Shown: positions 16,159 to 26,008, counted from the first letter of the stretch. The stretch is DNA of 64,000 nucleotides from Alphaproteobacteria bacterium (GCA_015654635.1 JAATGP010000049.1:98332-162331); one strand, 5' to 3'. The notes: generated by a model not told the origin, from the letters alone. A program made the numbers and translations.

Positions 16159-19047
16159 ATGCGTGCAGTAACGATTACAAAAATAAGTCTATCATCCCGG
16201 CGAGGCCGGTTATTTTCTGCGGTTAGCATGGCGGCTCTCTGTGTCGGCCTGGAGATGCCCGCTCTCGCCCAGAATGAATCGGATACCGGCGCGATCCCCA
16301 CCACGGAGACCATTACGATCACGTCGACGCGCGTCCAGCGCGAGGGCTATTCGGCGCCTACCCCGATGACGGCGGTGAGCACAAAGGATTTGGAACAGCA
16401 GGCCCCTTCGACCGTCGGCGAAGTTCTGGCGAACCTGCCCAGCTTCCGCGCCACCTCGACGCCGACCACCAGCGGCGTCAATTCGCTGGGCGGCGGCCAG
16501 GTCACCGCCGACCTGCGCGGCTTGGGCGCTTCGCGCACGCTGGTGCTGGTGAATGGCAAGCGTTTCGTACCGGCTGCGTCGGACGGCACCTCGGACCTGA
16601 CGCAGATTCCCACCCTCCTGGTCGACCGCGTTGAGGTCGTCACCGGCGGGGCCTCCGCAGCCTATGGCTCCGATGCCGTTTCCGGCGTGGTGAACTTCAT
16701 TCTCAACAATCACCTGGAAGGCTTCAAAGCCAATTTTCAGTACGGCGAGTCCAAATATTCCGACGACATCGAAGAGCAGGCCGCACTCGCCTATGGCGCA
16801 ACCGCGCTAGGCGGCAAGCTGCATTTCATGTTCGGTGCCGATTACGTCAACAACGAAGGGATTGGCAGTCAGTACACGCGTCCCTGGGGCCAGCAAGAAG
16901 TGGGCTTGATCACCAATGCGGCTTTCGCCACCAACAAGCAGCCGCAATATATCATCTCGCCGCACGTCCATACTGCAACCATGTCGAATGGCGGGCTGAT
17001 CGTTTCGGCCAAGACGACCGGTGGGGTGACGTCATCGGCGTTGAATGGCATCGCCTTCGGCCCGGGTGGTTCGCCCTACAATTTCGCTTTCGGCAGCGTC
17101 TATGGTTCCAGCATGATCGGCGGCGAGCAGGTCGATCCCAACCCGACCCTCAGCTCCAATCTTGGCAAGCCCTTTAGCGCCATTACCGCGCTGGGCCGGG
17201 TCGAATATGAAATCACTTCCAACATCCAAGCCTATCTGGAAGTCTCGGCAGCTCGTACCGGCGCTGAAGGCGCCTCGCAGCAGGCGCGTGACACTGGCCT
17301 CGTCATCCGGAGCGACAACGCCTATCTGCCGGCATCGATCAAAAACGCGATGGCGGCCGACAATCTCGGTTCGATCACTGTGGGCCGCTATTACGACGAT
17401 ACCGGCCCGGTCAAGCTGAGCACGACCAACCAGACCTACAGGGTGATGGGCGGGCTGCAGGGCGATATTTTGGATGGTTGGAAGTGGGATGCCAATTACC
17501 AATATGGCAAGAACACCTATGCCCTGAATTTCGGACCCAATAATCGCAAACAAGCCAACTTCCTGCTGGCCTCCGATGCCGTGGTCAACCCCAATACGGG
17601 CGCCGTCGTCTGCCGTTCAACGCTGACCTCGCCCAACAATGGCTGCATCCCGGTTGATGTGTTCGGCGACGGCTCGGAAACGGTGAATTCCTTCGTCAAC
17701 GGCAGCGCGACCTATCATCTTGTGACCGAGCAGACGGTCGCCGACATCGACGTCACCGGCGAACCCTTTGCGACCTGGGCCGGTCCGGTCTCGCTGGCTG
17801 GCGGTCTTGAATATCGCCGTGAGGCCGCGCGCGCCATTGCCGATCCGATCTCCACACAGGTCAATGCGGATGGCTCGACCGGCGGCTGGGCGCTCGGCAA
17901 TCAGAAGAGCTATGCCGGCGCATACAACGTGTATGACGGCTATATCGAAACCGTTGTGCCGCTGGTCGGCGACACACCGCTCGTGCCGCTGGTGCGCAAT
18001 ATCGATATCAATGCGGCGGTTCGTCTGACCAGCTATTCCACAGCGGGCGGGGTGACGACCTGGAAGGCTGGCCTGAACTGGCAGCCCTTCGACGATCTGC
18101 GCATCCGCGGCACGCGCTCGCATGACGTGCGTGCGCCCAATCTTTCCGAACTCTTCCAGGGTGGCACGGGCAGCTCCTATACGGCGGTGTTCGATAAGGT
18201 GCTGAACCAGACCACGCAGATCCGCCAAGTCGGAGAGGGCAATACCAGCCTGAAACCGGAAAAGGCGGAAACCTGGACCGGCGGCTTCGTGTATCAGCCG
18301 TCCTGGCTGCCCGGCTTCGGGCTTTCGGTTGACTATTACAATATCCGTGTGGCGGGCGTCATCTCCAGCATCGGCGCGCCAACGCTGGCATCGGGCTGTT
18401 ATGCGGGCAATGCGCTTTACTGCCAGTCGGTGGTGTTTAATACCAACGGCACCATCAACTATATCGTCAGCCAATCGCTGAACCTTAATACGCTGAAAAC
18501 ATCGGGTGTGGATTTCGAAAGCACCTATTCCATCGATACCGCAGACATTCTCGACGGCATGGACGGCACCTTCAGCATCCACGCTTTGGCAACCTATGTG
18601 GACAATCTGACAACGGTCCTGCCGGGCAATGTGGTGCAAAATTCCGTAGGGCAGGTCTCGAACTTCAATCGCATCTCCGGCGTGCCGAAATGGAATGGCA
18701 ACGTGGATTTCACCTACGACTTCAAGCCCTGGTCGATGAATCTGCGCATGCATTATGTGGGCGCGGGCGTCTATGGTTACAATCTGAAGACGGGCAGCGG
18801 CGCGGCCAACACCATCAGCAACAATAATGTCGGCGATCTCGTCTATTTCGATGTCGGCGGGTCTTACGACACGACGATCAGCGGCTTCCCGGTCCAGTTC
18901 TACGGCGCCGTAAACAACCTGTTCGACAAAGATCCGCCCTTCGTGCCGTCGGGCGCGGCAGGCGGGACCAACGAGAGCAGCACCAATACGGTCTTCTATG
19001 ATCCGATCGGGCGGTTGTTCAAGATTGGCATCCGCGTGATGAATTAG
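16159..19047 (+). CDS. TonB-dependent outer-membrane receptor
   Basis: A protein of 962 residues. A signal peptide (to about PALAQ) is followed by a TonB-box-like region ETITITSTRVQ and a plug domain with VGEVLANLPSF, LRGLGASRTLVLVNGKRFVP and VVTGGASAAYGSDAVSGVVNFIL. A beta-barrel follows, ending in FYDPIGRLFKIGIRVMN, where a terminal aromatic would be usual; here the end is Met-Asn. The plug style is that of large alphaproteobacterial receptors for organic substrates. AAGGGGG precedes the ATG. Its position between two exported amidohydrolases suggests it imports their substrate. It is not associated with a B12 riboswitch, unlike btuB at 29891. Confidence 0.9.
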   Translation: MRAVTITKISLSSRRGRLFSAVSMAALCVGLEMPALAQNESDTGAIPTTETITITSTRVQREGYSAPTPMTAVSTKDLEQQAPSTVGEVLANLPSFRATSTPTTSGVNSLGGGQVTADLRGLGASRTLVLVNGKRFVPAASDGTSDLTQIPTLLVDRVEVVTGGASAAYGSDAVSGVVNFILNNHLEGFKANFQYGESKYSDDIEEQAALAYGATALGGKLHFMFGADYVNNEGIGSQYTRPWGQQEVGLITNAAFATNKQPQYIISPHVHTATMSNGGLIVSAKTTGGVTSSALNGIAFGPGGSPYNFAFGSVYGSSMIGGEQVDPNPTLSSNLGKPFSAITALGRVEYEITSNIQAYLEVSAARTGAEGASQQARDTGLVIRSDNAYLPASIKNAMAADNLGSITVGRYYDDTGPVKLSTTNQTYRVMGGLQGDILDGWKWDANYQYGKNTYALNFGPNNRKQANFLLASDAVVNPNTGAVVCRSTLTSPNNGCIPVDVFGDGSETVNSFVNGSATYHLVTEQTVADIDVTGEPFATWAGPVSLAGGLEYRREAARAIADPISTQVNADGSTGGWALGNQKSYAGAYNVYDGYIETVVPLVGDTPLVPLVRNIDINAAVRLTSYSTAGGVTTWKAGLNWQPFDDLRIRGTRSHDVRAPNLSELFQGGTGSSYTAVFDKVLNQTTQIRQVGEGNTSLKPEKAETWTGGFVYQPSWLPGFGLSVDYYNIRVAGVISSIGAPTLASGCYAGNALYCQSVVFNTNGTINYIVSQSLNLNTLKTSGVDFESTYSIDTADILDGMDGTFSIHALATYVDNLTTVLPGNVVQNSVGQVSNFNRISGVPKWNGNVDFTYDFKPWSMNLRMHYVGAGVYGYNLKTGSGAANTISNNNVGDLVYFDVGGSYDTTISGFPVQFYGAVNNLFDKDPPFVPSGAAGGTNESSTNTVFYDPIGRLFKIGIRVMN

Positions 19048-19056
19048 CCGGTCGAT

Positions 19057-19080
19057 TGGGGTGGCGCAGGGGCCACCCCA
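19057..19080 (+). terminator. Hairpin after the TonB receptor gene
   Basis: A stem TGGGGTGGC (19057-19065) and GCCACCCCA (19072-19080) with a 6-base loop lies ten bases after the receptor stop. It has no run of T, so complete termination is doubtful and the next gene may still be co-transcribed. Confidence 0.45.
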
Positions 19081-19137
19081 TCTCCTTAAGCTGCCCCCGG
19101 CGGGGCACGATCTTCACTTCAGACGGCGGGCAGTCCC

Positions 19138-20826
19138 ATGATGTTTTCCAAATGGTCCCTTCTTCAATGTTGTGCCCTTGCGGTGTTGACGGCTTTCGCG
19201 AGCCATGCAGCCGCGCCCGACTTGATCATCTATGACGCCAAGATCGTAACCGTGGATAAGACATTTTCCATTGCCGAGGCTGCCTCTATCGCGGGTGGCA
19301 AGTTCGTCATGGTGGGCAGCAATCGGGCCGTCCTGGCCACAGCCGGTGCGTCCACGCGCAAGATCGACCTGCACGGCCAGACCGTGTTGCCGGGGTTCAG
19401 CGACACCCACACCCATCAATTGACCCAGGGCGCAACCCTGTCGGTGGCGGTGGACCTCACCGACATCCACGCCATTGCCGATATACAAAAAGCCATCGCC
19501 CAGCGCGTAGCCAAGGTCAAACCCGGCGAATGGATCACCGGCACGCGCGGATGGTGGGAATATGAGTTGAGCGAAGGCCGCCTGCCCAACCGCTATGATC
19601 TGGATAAGGTGGCGCCGGATAATCCCGTCGTCATACCCGGCCCGCATTATACGGTGGCCAATTCGCTGGCGTTGAAGCTCGGGGGTATCACCAAAGAGTC
19701 CAAAGATCCGCAAGGCGGCGAGATCCGCAAAGACCCGGCGACCGGCGAACCCACGGGGCAATTGTTCGACAATGCCAGCCGGCCGGTGTCCCGCCTGATA
19801 CCCAAGGAATCTAAGGAAGACACCATCCAGGGTTTGCTGCAGACCATTGCGCTGAACAATTCCAACGGCATCACCAGTATCGGCGAACCGGGCGCCAGCC
19901 AGGAAGGCATGGATATATACAAGGCGCTGCTGACCGCGGGCCGCCTGAACATGCGCATCGACTTTTGCTACAACATCGATCCGAACGAGCCCATCGACCA
20001 GGCGAAAAAAGACATCGCCGCGCTGGGCAAGCCAGGCCAAAGCTATGGCGACGGGATGATCCGCGCCGACGAAATCGCCGAAACCGGCCTTGACGGCGCC
20101 GAGTTGACCGCCCTGCTGCGCGAGGATTTTCCCGACCGTCCGGGCTATCACGGCATGTTCAAGGTCACGCAGGACCAGTTCAATCAGTTCTCGGCAGCAG
20201 TGGCTGAAGCGGGCTGGCGTCTCAGGCCCCATGCCGTGGGCGACGCCGCGATCGACGAGGCGATCACCGCCTTTGAATACGCCAACCAGCACACCGACAT
20301 CACCAAGCGCCGCTGGATGATCGATCACGACTTTCTGTTATTGCCCGACATGTACCCCAAGGTCAAACAGCTCGGGTTGATCATGAATTCCCAGTACATG
20401 CACGACGCGCAGCTGGGCGGGCTTATCCTGAAGGCTTGGCACCGCCCGCTGGCCGACAAGATGGAGAATTACAAGGATTGGCTGGCGGCGGGCATTATGT
20501 TCACCGGGGGTTCCGATGGGCCGATCTCCTACCATGCGCAGCCGCTCTATGAAATTTATGGCGAGGTGACCCGCAACACATTGTGGGGCGGCAAGCTCGG
20601 TGCGGATCAGGGCATCACCCGTGAACAGGCCATCCGCTCGGTCACCAGTTGGTCACCCTACACGACCTTTGAGGAAAACGTGAAAGGCTCCATCGAGCCC
20701 GGGAAATATTCCGATTTCGTTTTGCTGTCGGACGATATCCTCAAAGTGACGGACGAACAGATCAAGGATATCAAAGTCCTGGCGACCATTGTGGGCGGCC
20801 GCGTTGTCTATGGTGCATTGAAGTAG
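19138..20826 (+). CDS. Second exported amidohydrolase family protein
   Basis: A protein of 562 residues with a signal peptide (MMFSKWSLLQCCALAVLTAFASHAAA). It shares the pattern of the 14319 protein: LPGFSDTHTHQL (H-x-H metal site), RPHAVGDAAIDEAITAFEYAN, WMIDHDF, GGSDGPI, and GSIEPGKYSDFVLL at the end. The two proteins are clearly paralogous and of the same length, but diverged. Metal-dependent hydrolysis of an amide-like bond in the periplasm is expected. ATG 19138 or 19141 can be the start. It lies 90 bases after the TonB receptor and probably belongs to the same transcription unit. Confidence 0.8.
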   Translation: MMFSKWSLLQCCALAVLTAFASHAAAPDLIIYDAKIVTVDKTFSIAEAASIAGGKFVMVGSNRAVLATAGASTRKIDLHGQTVLPGFSDTHTHQLTQGATLSVAVDLTDIHAIADIQKAIAQRVAKVKPGEWITGTRGWWEYELSEGRLPNRYDLDKVAPDNPVVIPGPHYTVANSLALKLGGITKESKDPQGGEIRKDPATGEPTGQLFDNASRPVSRLIPKESKEDTIQGLLQTIALNNSNGITSIGEPGASQEGMDIYKALLTAGRLNMRIDFCYNIDPNEPIDQAKKDIAALGKPGQSYGDGMIRADEIAETGLDGAELTALLREDFPDRPGYHGMFKVTQDQFNQFSAAVAEAGWRLRPHAVGDAAIDEAITAFEYANQHTDITKRRWMIDHDFLLLPDMYPKVKQLGLIMNSQYMHDAQLGGLILKAWHRPLADKMENYKDWLAAGIMFTGGSDGPISYHAQPLYEIYGEVTRNTLWGGKLGADQGITREQAIRSVTSWSPYTTFEENVKGSIEPGKYSDFVLLSDDILKVTDEQIKDIKVLATIVGGRVVYGALK

Positions 20827-20968
20827 GGGGCGGCGGCGATTCAAGAACGTCAATGTTGGCAAGACGTAATCCACCACGGCGCGGGATTGGGGTGTAATGG
20901 CGAAGCAGAGTCGCAAGCCCGTCTCCGCGCGCTCGATAAGCCTTCAGAAAACGTTCAGAGAACCTGCC

Positions 20969-21997
20969 ATGCGCTTTTCCAAAACCTTCGCTGCCGCCAT
21001 GTTTTCTCCTGCTCTTTTTATTGTGAGCTTCGCCGCCGGTCAGGCGCCCGCCTATCGCTTGGTGAACGAAGTATCGCTTGGGGCGCCGGACCGTTGGGAT
21101 TATGTCGTCTATGACGGGCCCCAGGATCGTGTCTTCGTCGCTCATAGCGACAAGGTGACCGTGATTGACAACAAAACCGGTGTGGTGATCGGCCATGTCG
21201 AGGGCATGCCCGGCGGCACCCATGGCGTCGCCTTCGCGGCGGGCAAAGGGTACACCGACGACGGCAAGGCTGGCGTCGCTATCGTCTTCGATCTCAAGAC
21301 CCTCAAGACGATCAAAACCATCAAAGCCGAGCTGGATGCAGACGGTATCGTTTTTGATCCCGCCAGCGGGCACATTCTGGTGATCAATGGCGACTCGGGC
21401 AACGTCACGGTGATCGATCCCAAAACCGATACGGTCGTGGCGACGGTTGCTGCGGGCGGCGGTTTGGAGTTTGGTGTTTCCGGTGAGAACGGCAAGTTCT
21501 ATGTCGATGGCGCCGAAAAGGGCGAAATCGTCCGCATCGATACCAAGACTAACCCTGCCGATGCCCATTGGGCGCAGAAGGGTTGCCTTAAGCCACATGG
21601 GCTCGCGATGGACCGCCAGACGATGCGCCTGTTCGCCTCCTGCGCCAACAACGTAATGATCGTGGTCGATGCCAATAATGGCGCACAGCTCGCCTCACTG
21701 CCGATTGGTGAAGGCACCGATTTCGCTGTCTTCGATCCCGCCCGCAAATGGGCCTTCAGCTCGAATCGCGACGGCACGCTGTCGGTCATCGCGGAGGACA
21801 ATGCCAATAGCTTTCGCGTTCTGGCGCCGGTGGCGACCGCTTATGGCGCGCGCACCATGGCCATCGATCCCAAGAGTGGCCGCCTTTTTCTCGCCACAGC
21901 GGATTATAGTGTGGACGGCAAGGCGGCCGATGCGCCTCACCGTTATGCGGTCAAACCGGGTTCTGCCAAGCTGTTGATCCTTGTTCCTCAGCCCTGA
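20969..21997 (+). CDS. Exported YncE-like beta-propeller protein
   Basis: A protein of 342 residues. It starts with a signal-like segment (MRFSKTFAAAMFSPALFIVSFAAG) and then has repeated blades of the YVTN/YncE type: DKVTVIDNKTGVVIGHVEG, GNVTVIDPKTDTVVATVAAGG and NVMIVVDANNGAQLASLPIG. Such proteins are periplasmic and often of unknown function; some bind DNA or siderophores. I chose ATG 20969 because it begins the signal peptide and AGAGA precedes it, although the frame is open from 20897. It lies downstream of the second amidohydrolase and may be part of that operon. A role in the catabolic cluster is inference from position. Confidence 0.75.
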   Translation: MRFSKTFAAAMFSPALFIVSFAAGQAPAYRLVNEVSLGAPDRWDYVVYDGPQDRVFVAHSDKVTVIDNKTGVVIGHVEGMPGGTHGVAFAAGKGYTDDGKAGVAIVFDLKTLKTIKTIKAELDADGIVFDPASGHILVINGDSGNVTVIDPKTDTVVATVAAGGGLEFGVSGENGKFYVDGAEKGEIVRIDTKTNPADAHWAQKGCLKPHGLAMDRQTMRLFASCANNVMIVVDANNGAQLASLPIGEGTDFAVFDPARKWAFSSNRDGTLSVIAEDNANSFRVLAPVATAYGARTMAIDPKSGRLFLATADYSVDGKAADAPHRYAVKPGSAKLLILVPQP

Positions 21998-22019
21998 TGA
22001 TCAAAGGCGCCATGGGGCT

Positions 22020-23063
22020 TTAGCCGCGGAAGGCGCGCACTTCTGCCGCAAAATCCTCCGCCAGCCGGTCGACCCAGACAGGATCGGCGTCCCAAGCGAA
22101 CATGAAACGGGCCGCGCCGCCGATGAAGGTATAGAAATGCCAGCCCCGGCGATGCAGCCCTTCGAGGATGGCAGCCGGCGCATGCAGGAAAACCGAATTC
22201 GCCTGCACCGGGAAGACCCGCGTGACCGGCGCAAGCTCTGCAATGCGGGCCGCAAAGCGGTTGGCGCAGGCATTGCCATGCGCCGCGTTTTTGAGCCAAG
22301 CACCGCTTTCCAGCATGCCAACCCAGGGCGCGGCCAGGAAGCGCATTTTTGAGGCCAGTTGCCCGGCCTGCTTGCAGCGGTAATCGAAATCCGCGGCCAG
22401 AGCGTGATCGAAGAAGATGATGGCTTCTCCCATCGCCATGCCGTTCTTGGTGCCACCAAAGCACAGCACGTCCACGCCCGCGCGCCAACTGGCATCGGCT
22501 GGGCTGCAGTCCAGGCTGGCGCAGGCATTGGCAAAACGCGCGCCATCCATATGCAGCTTCAGTCCCAAGGTGCGGCATTCGGCAGAGATCGCGCGCACTT
22601 CCTCGATACTGTAGGTGATGCCCAACTCGTTGGGCTGGGTGATGGTGACGGCTCGCGGTTTGGGAAAATGAATGTCCGACCGGCTGGTGGCAATGGCGCG
22701 AATGGATTGGGGTGTGAGCTTTCCGTTTTCCGTTGTCACGCTCAAGAGCTTCGAGCCGTTGGAAAAGAATTCCGGCGCGCCGCATTCATCCGTTTCGACA
22801 TGGGAAGAAGAGGCGCAGATCACGCCGTTATAGGAATAGCAAAGCGAAGCCAGCGCCAGGGAATTGGCTGCCGTGCCGTTGAAGACGAAAAAAACATCGC
22901 AATCGCGCTCGAACAGCTTGCGCAGAGAATCGGAACCGCGCTGCGTCCAGGCATCGTCGCCATAGGACTGCACGTGACCCGTATTGGCCTCGACGATGGC
23001 GGCCATGGCCTCCGGGCACATACCGGCATAGTTGTCGCTGGCGAACTGTTGCTCGGGAATCAT
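22020..23063 (-). CDS. Low-specificity L-threonine aldolase
   Basis: A PLP-dependent fold-type I enzyme of 347 residues that cleaves L-threonine or allo-threonine to glycine and acetaldehyde. It begins with FASDNYAGMCPEA and has HVETDECGA, KLHMDGARFANA and LCFGGTKNGMAMGEA, where the Lys of GTKNG binds PLP. ATG 23063 is preferred because GGAG lies eight bases upstream; GTG 23081 adds six residues. It is convergent with the beta-propeller gene. It borders the cobalamin genes, including cobC, which uses threonine phosphate; a functional link is possible but not shown. Confidence 0.85.
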   Translation of the reverse strand: MIPEQQFASDNYAGMCPEAMAAIVEANTGHVQSYGDDAWTQRGSDSLRKLFERDCDVFFVFNGTAANSLALASLCYSYNGVICASSSHVETDECGAPEFFSNGSKLLSVTTENGKLTPQSIRAIATSRSDIHFPKPRAVTITQPNELGITYSIEEVRAISAECRTLGLKLHMDGARFANACASLDCSPADASWRAGVDVLCFGGTKNGMAMGEAIIFFDHALAADFDYRCKQAGQLASKMRFLAAPWVGMLESGAWLKNAAHGNACANRFAARIAELAPVTRVFPVQANSVFLHAPAAILEGLHRRGWHFYTFIGGAARFMFAWDADPVWVDRLAEDFAAEVRAFRG

Positions 23064-23414
23064 ATGTTTAACTCCGCTCACATGCCTCTTCAGGCGTATT
23101 ACGCAATATCCGCATGATCATTGGCTGCTGTGCGTCCCCGATTGTTGCCGGATCGGCCGCATTCTCTCCAAAGAGAGCGCCACCTTGCTCGGGAGCAGGT
23201 TGGCGTTGAGCATCAGCCCAACTCTTCATGCGCGCCCTAGCTACGGCAGTCTGCTCTTTGTGGCAAGATGGAATTTGTCGCCGCCTGGGTTGTAACGTGC
23301 ACGTGAATAAATCTTGCGGCCCGTAGGCTTTTCCCATTGCAGCGCGCTGCTGCGCTCCCGCCCATGAAGCGGTCGCATCTGGAAATCGCGGACAACAGCC
23401 TGTAAGGCTGGCCG
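23064..23414. other. Intergenic region, divergent promoters expected
   Basis: These ~350 bases lie between the leftward threonine aldolase gene and the rightward cobC. I looked for a cobalamin riboswitch (B12 box, GCCACTG) and did not find one here. No long repeat or RNA gene is evident. Confidence 0.4.
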
Positions 23415-24446
23415 ATGCACCGTGCCAAAAGCCTTTCAGCGAAGACCGTGCTGCCGCCGCATGGCGGGGACCTTGCTTGGGCGCGTGCGGCTTTTCCTTT
23501 CGCGCCGGGGCCGTGGGTCGATCTCTCCACCGGCATCAATCCCTGGCGTTATCCTGCCGGGATGGATCCGGCGGCGTGGTCCCGCCTGCCTTCGCCGGCA
23601 GCATTGGCGGCGCTCGTGGCGGCAGCCCGGCGCTATTACCGCATCAGCCCCGAATCGGCTGTTGTCCCCGTCGCCGGTGTCGAGCTTGCGATCCGCCTGT
23701 TGCCGCGTTTTCTGAAGCGCAAAGGCCCGGTGAGCATCGTCGGCCCCACCTATTCGTCTCACGCCGATGCTTGGAGGCAGGCGGGACATGACGTTCGCAT
23801 CGTAGCGAGAGCGGAAGAGATTGCTGCGGATTGTGAGCTGTGCGTCGTAGTTTCCCCGAACAATCCCGACGGCCGCTTGACGGCCCGGGACATCGTGGCG
23901 GCATCTGCGGCAGCGCTATCGCGTAAAGGCGGTTATCTGATCGCAGATCGCTCCTTTGCCGATGTTGAGGCGGTACCCGATGCCTTGCCACCTTCGCAGG
24001 GCCTCATCGAGCTGCGGTCCTTCGGAAAGTTCTTCGGATTACCAGGGCTTCGTCTCGGCTTTGTGATTGGCCCCGAACAGGCGGTTGGGCCGTTGGCACG
24101 GGCGCTCGGCGCCTGGCCGCTGAATGCCGCGGCGCTGGCGATTGGGACGCAGGCTTTTGCCGATGAAGACTGGCAATGTGCGACCCGCGCAAAGCTGCGT
24201 GCGGCGGGCGAAGACTTGCGGGCGTTATTGCAACGTTACGGCACGGTACTGGGTGGGACGGATCTCTTCCACCTGCTGCTGGTGGAGGAGGCACCGGCCC
24301 TTTTTTCGCATCTGGGCGCGCGGGGCGTCTTGGCGCGCATCTTCGACTATGATCAGCGTTGGATTCGCTTCGGCTTGCCGTCCGATCAGGTCGGCTGCGC
24401 AAGGCTGGAAGCGTGTTTGGAAGAATTTTCGGAGAACAGGCGATGA
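23415..24446 (+). CDS. cobC: Threonine-phosphate decarboxylase (cobalamin aminopropanol arm)
   Basis: A protein of 343 residues of the class I/II aminotransferase fold. It opens with PPHGGDLAWARAAFP and VDLSTGINPW, as in CobC (called CobD in Salmonella). It has SPNNPDGR and the PLP Lys in SFGKFFGLPGLRLG (about residue 205). The enzyme decarboxylates L-threonine O-3-phosphate to (R)-1-aminopropan-2-yl phosphate, used by the CobD/CbiB synthase. Its stop overlaps the ATG of cobO (ATGA), so cobC-cobO-cobD form one translationally coupled operon. Confidence 0.9.
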   Translation: MHRAKSLSAKTVLPPHGGDLAWARAAFPFAPGPWVDLSTGINPWRYPAGMDPAAWSRLPSPAALAALVAAARRYYRISPESAVVPVAGVELAIRLLPRFLKRKGPVSIVGPTYSSHADAWRQAGHDVRIVARAEEIAADCELCVVVSPNNPDGRLTARDIVAASAAALSRKGGYLIADRSFADVEAVPDALPPSQGLIELRSFGKFFGLPGLRLGFVIGPEQAVGPLARALGAWPLNAAALAIGTQAFADEDWQCATRAKLRAAGEDLRALLQRYGTVLGGTDLFHLLLVEEAPALFSHLGARGVLARIFDYDQRWIRFGLPSDQVGCARLEACLEEFSENRR

Positions 24447-25042
24447 CGGACGACGCCCGGCATAACGCGAAGATGAAACGCATCAAAGCCGTGCGCGACA
24501 AAATCCAGAGCACCAAGACACGTGAGGGCGGTCTTCTCATCGTCCATACCGGTAACGGCAAGGGCAAGTCGACGGCGGCCTTCGGTATGGTGGCGCGCTG
24601 CCTGGGCTGGGGCATGAAGGTCGGCATCGTGCAATTCGTCAAAGGCACCTGGGAGACCGGCGAGCGCAATTTCTTCGCGCGCTTTCCCGATACCTGCCTT
24701 TACCGCACCATGGGCGAGGGCTTCACCTGGGAAACCCAGGATCGCGCGCGCGATGTGGCGGCGGCACGCGCTGGATGGGAGATGGCCTGCGCATTGATGG
24801 ATGACGCCAGCATTCAATTCCTCCTGCTGGACGAACTCAATATCGCGCTGCGCTATGACCAGTTGCCAATCGCGGACGTGGTGGACCGTTTGCGCAGCCG
24901 CCGCAGCGATCTGCATATCGCCGTCACCGGCCGTCACGCCAAACCGGAGCTGATCGAGATCGCCGATCTGGTGACCGAGATGACGCTGGTCAAGCATCCC
25001 TATCAAGCGGGCATGAAAGCCCAGCGCGGCGTGGATTACTAA
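24443..25042 (+). CDS. cobO: Cob(I)yrinic acid a,c-diamide adenosyltransferase
   Basis: A protein of 199 residues of the CobO/CobA (BtuR) family. The P-loop is GNGKGKST (residues 37-44), followed by GMVARCLGWGMKVGIVQFVKG and LLLDELNIALRY, all characteristic. It transfers the adenosyl group of ATP to cob(I)yrinic acid diamide or cob(I)alamin. The frame is open upstream, but ATG 24443, overlapping the cobC stop, gives the usual length. The stop is immediately followed by the GTG of cobD. Confidence 0.93.
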   Translation: MTDDARHNAKMKRIKAVRDKIQSTKTREGGLLIVHTGNGKGKSTAAFGMVARCLGWGMKVGIVQFVKGTWETGERNFFARFPDTCLYRTMGEGFTWETQDRARDVAAARAGWEMACALMDDASIQFLLLDELNIALRYDQLPIADVVDRLRSRRSDLHIAVTGRHAKPELIEIADLVTEMTLVKHPYQAGMKAQRGVDY

Positions 25043-26008
25043 GTGCCCGGAAATTCCATCCTTGCTTTGCTCGCGGTTCTGCTGGAATTGGCTGTTGGCT
25101 ATCCCGGCTGGATTTATCGCCGCATCGGCCATCCCGTGAGTTGGATCGGTGCCGGGCTGAGCGGTCTTGAGCGCGCGTTGAATCGGCAAGACGCATCCTT
25201 CGCCCGGCGCCGTGCATCTGGCGTCGTTGCGCTGCTTCTGCTGCTCCTCTGTGTTGGTGGCGTGGCGCTGGCGTTGCATCTGGCACTGCTCCGGCTTCCC
25301 GGGGGATGGGCGATCGAGGCTGTTGCTGTTGCCGTTTTGCTGGCGCCACGCAATTTGCGCAACCATGTGCGCGCTGTTGCGGATGCGCTGGAGCGGCAAG
25401 GTCTTGTCGAAGGTCGCTTAGCGGTGTCGCAGATTGTCGGGCGCGATCCCGAGGCGCTGGATGAAAGTGGCGTGTGCCGTGCCGCCATCGAGAGTCTGGC
25501 GGAAAATTTCTCGGACGGCGTGATCGCACCCCTGTTCTGGTATCTGGTTGGCGGTCTTGTGGGGATTGCGCTCTATAAAGCGATCAACACCGCCGACAGC
25601 ATGATCGGCCATCGCAATGCACGCTATGAGGCGTTCGGCTGGGCAGCGGCGCGGCTCGACGATCTTGTCAATCTGCCTGCCTCGCGGCTGAGCGCCTTGT
25701 TGATCGCGGGCGGCGCTTGTCTGGAACGGGCGGCCAGCGCCCGGCGTGCCTTGGCCACAGCCTGGCAGGAGGCGTCGCATCATCGCTCGCCCAATGCTGG
25801 CTGGCCGGAAGCGGCAATGGCCGGTGCCCTCGGCGTCGCGCTGGCCGGGCCGCGCATCTATGGCGGACATATTGTTGAAGACGTTTGGCTTGGGGATGGT
25901 TCGCACCAAGCATCGGTTGGCGATCTGCGTCTTGCGCTGCGGATTTATGACCGTGCCATGCTCCTGGTTGTGGTCGCACTGGCGGCCAGCGCGCTCAGCC
26001 GCCTTTGA
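25043..26008 (+). CDS. cobD: Adenosylcobinamide-phosphate synthase (CobD/CbiB), membrane protein
   Basis: A protein of 321 residues with several hydrophobic segments. Family marks are GYPGWIYRRIGHPVSWIGAGLS near the start, VGRDPEALDESGVCRAAIESLAENFSDGVIAPLFW, and INTADSMIGHRNARYEAFGWAAARLDD. It joins aminopropanol (phosphate) to adenosylcobyric acid at the inner membrane. GTG 25043 follows the cobO stop without a gap. The last 14 bases overlap the 3' end of cobP on the other strand. Confidence 0.92.
   Translation: MPGNSILALLAVLLELAVGYPGWIYRRIGHPVSWIGAGLSGLERALNRQDASFARRRASGVVALLLLLLCVGGVALALHLALLRLPGGWAIEAVAVAVLLAPRNLRNHVRAVADALERQGLVEGRLAVSQIVGRDPEALDESGVCRAAIESLAENFSDGVIAPLFWYLVGGLVGIALYKAINTADSMIGHRNARYEAFGWAAARLDDLVNLPASRLSALLIAGGACLERAASARRALATAWQEASHHRSPNAGWPEAAMAGALGVALAGPRIYGGHIVEDVWLGDGSHQASVGDLRLALRIYDRAMLLVVVALAASALSRL

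Noticed and set aside
17617..18753. A 378-codon minus-strand open frame
   Set aside because: It is antisense to the TonB receptor gene and its translation is rich in His/Arg noise typical of shadow frames.
23064..23414. Possible cobalamin riboswitch in front of cobC
   Set aside because: No B12 box, GCCACTG or GCAACTGT block could be found on either strand.
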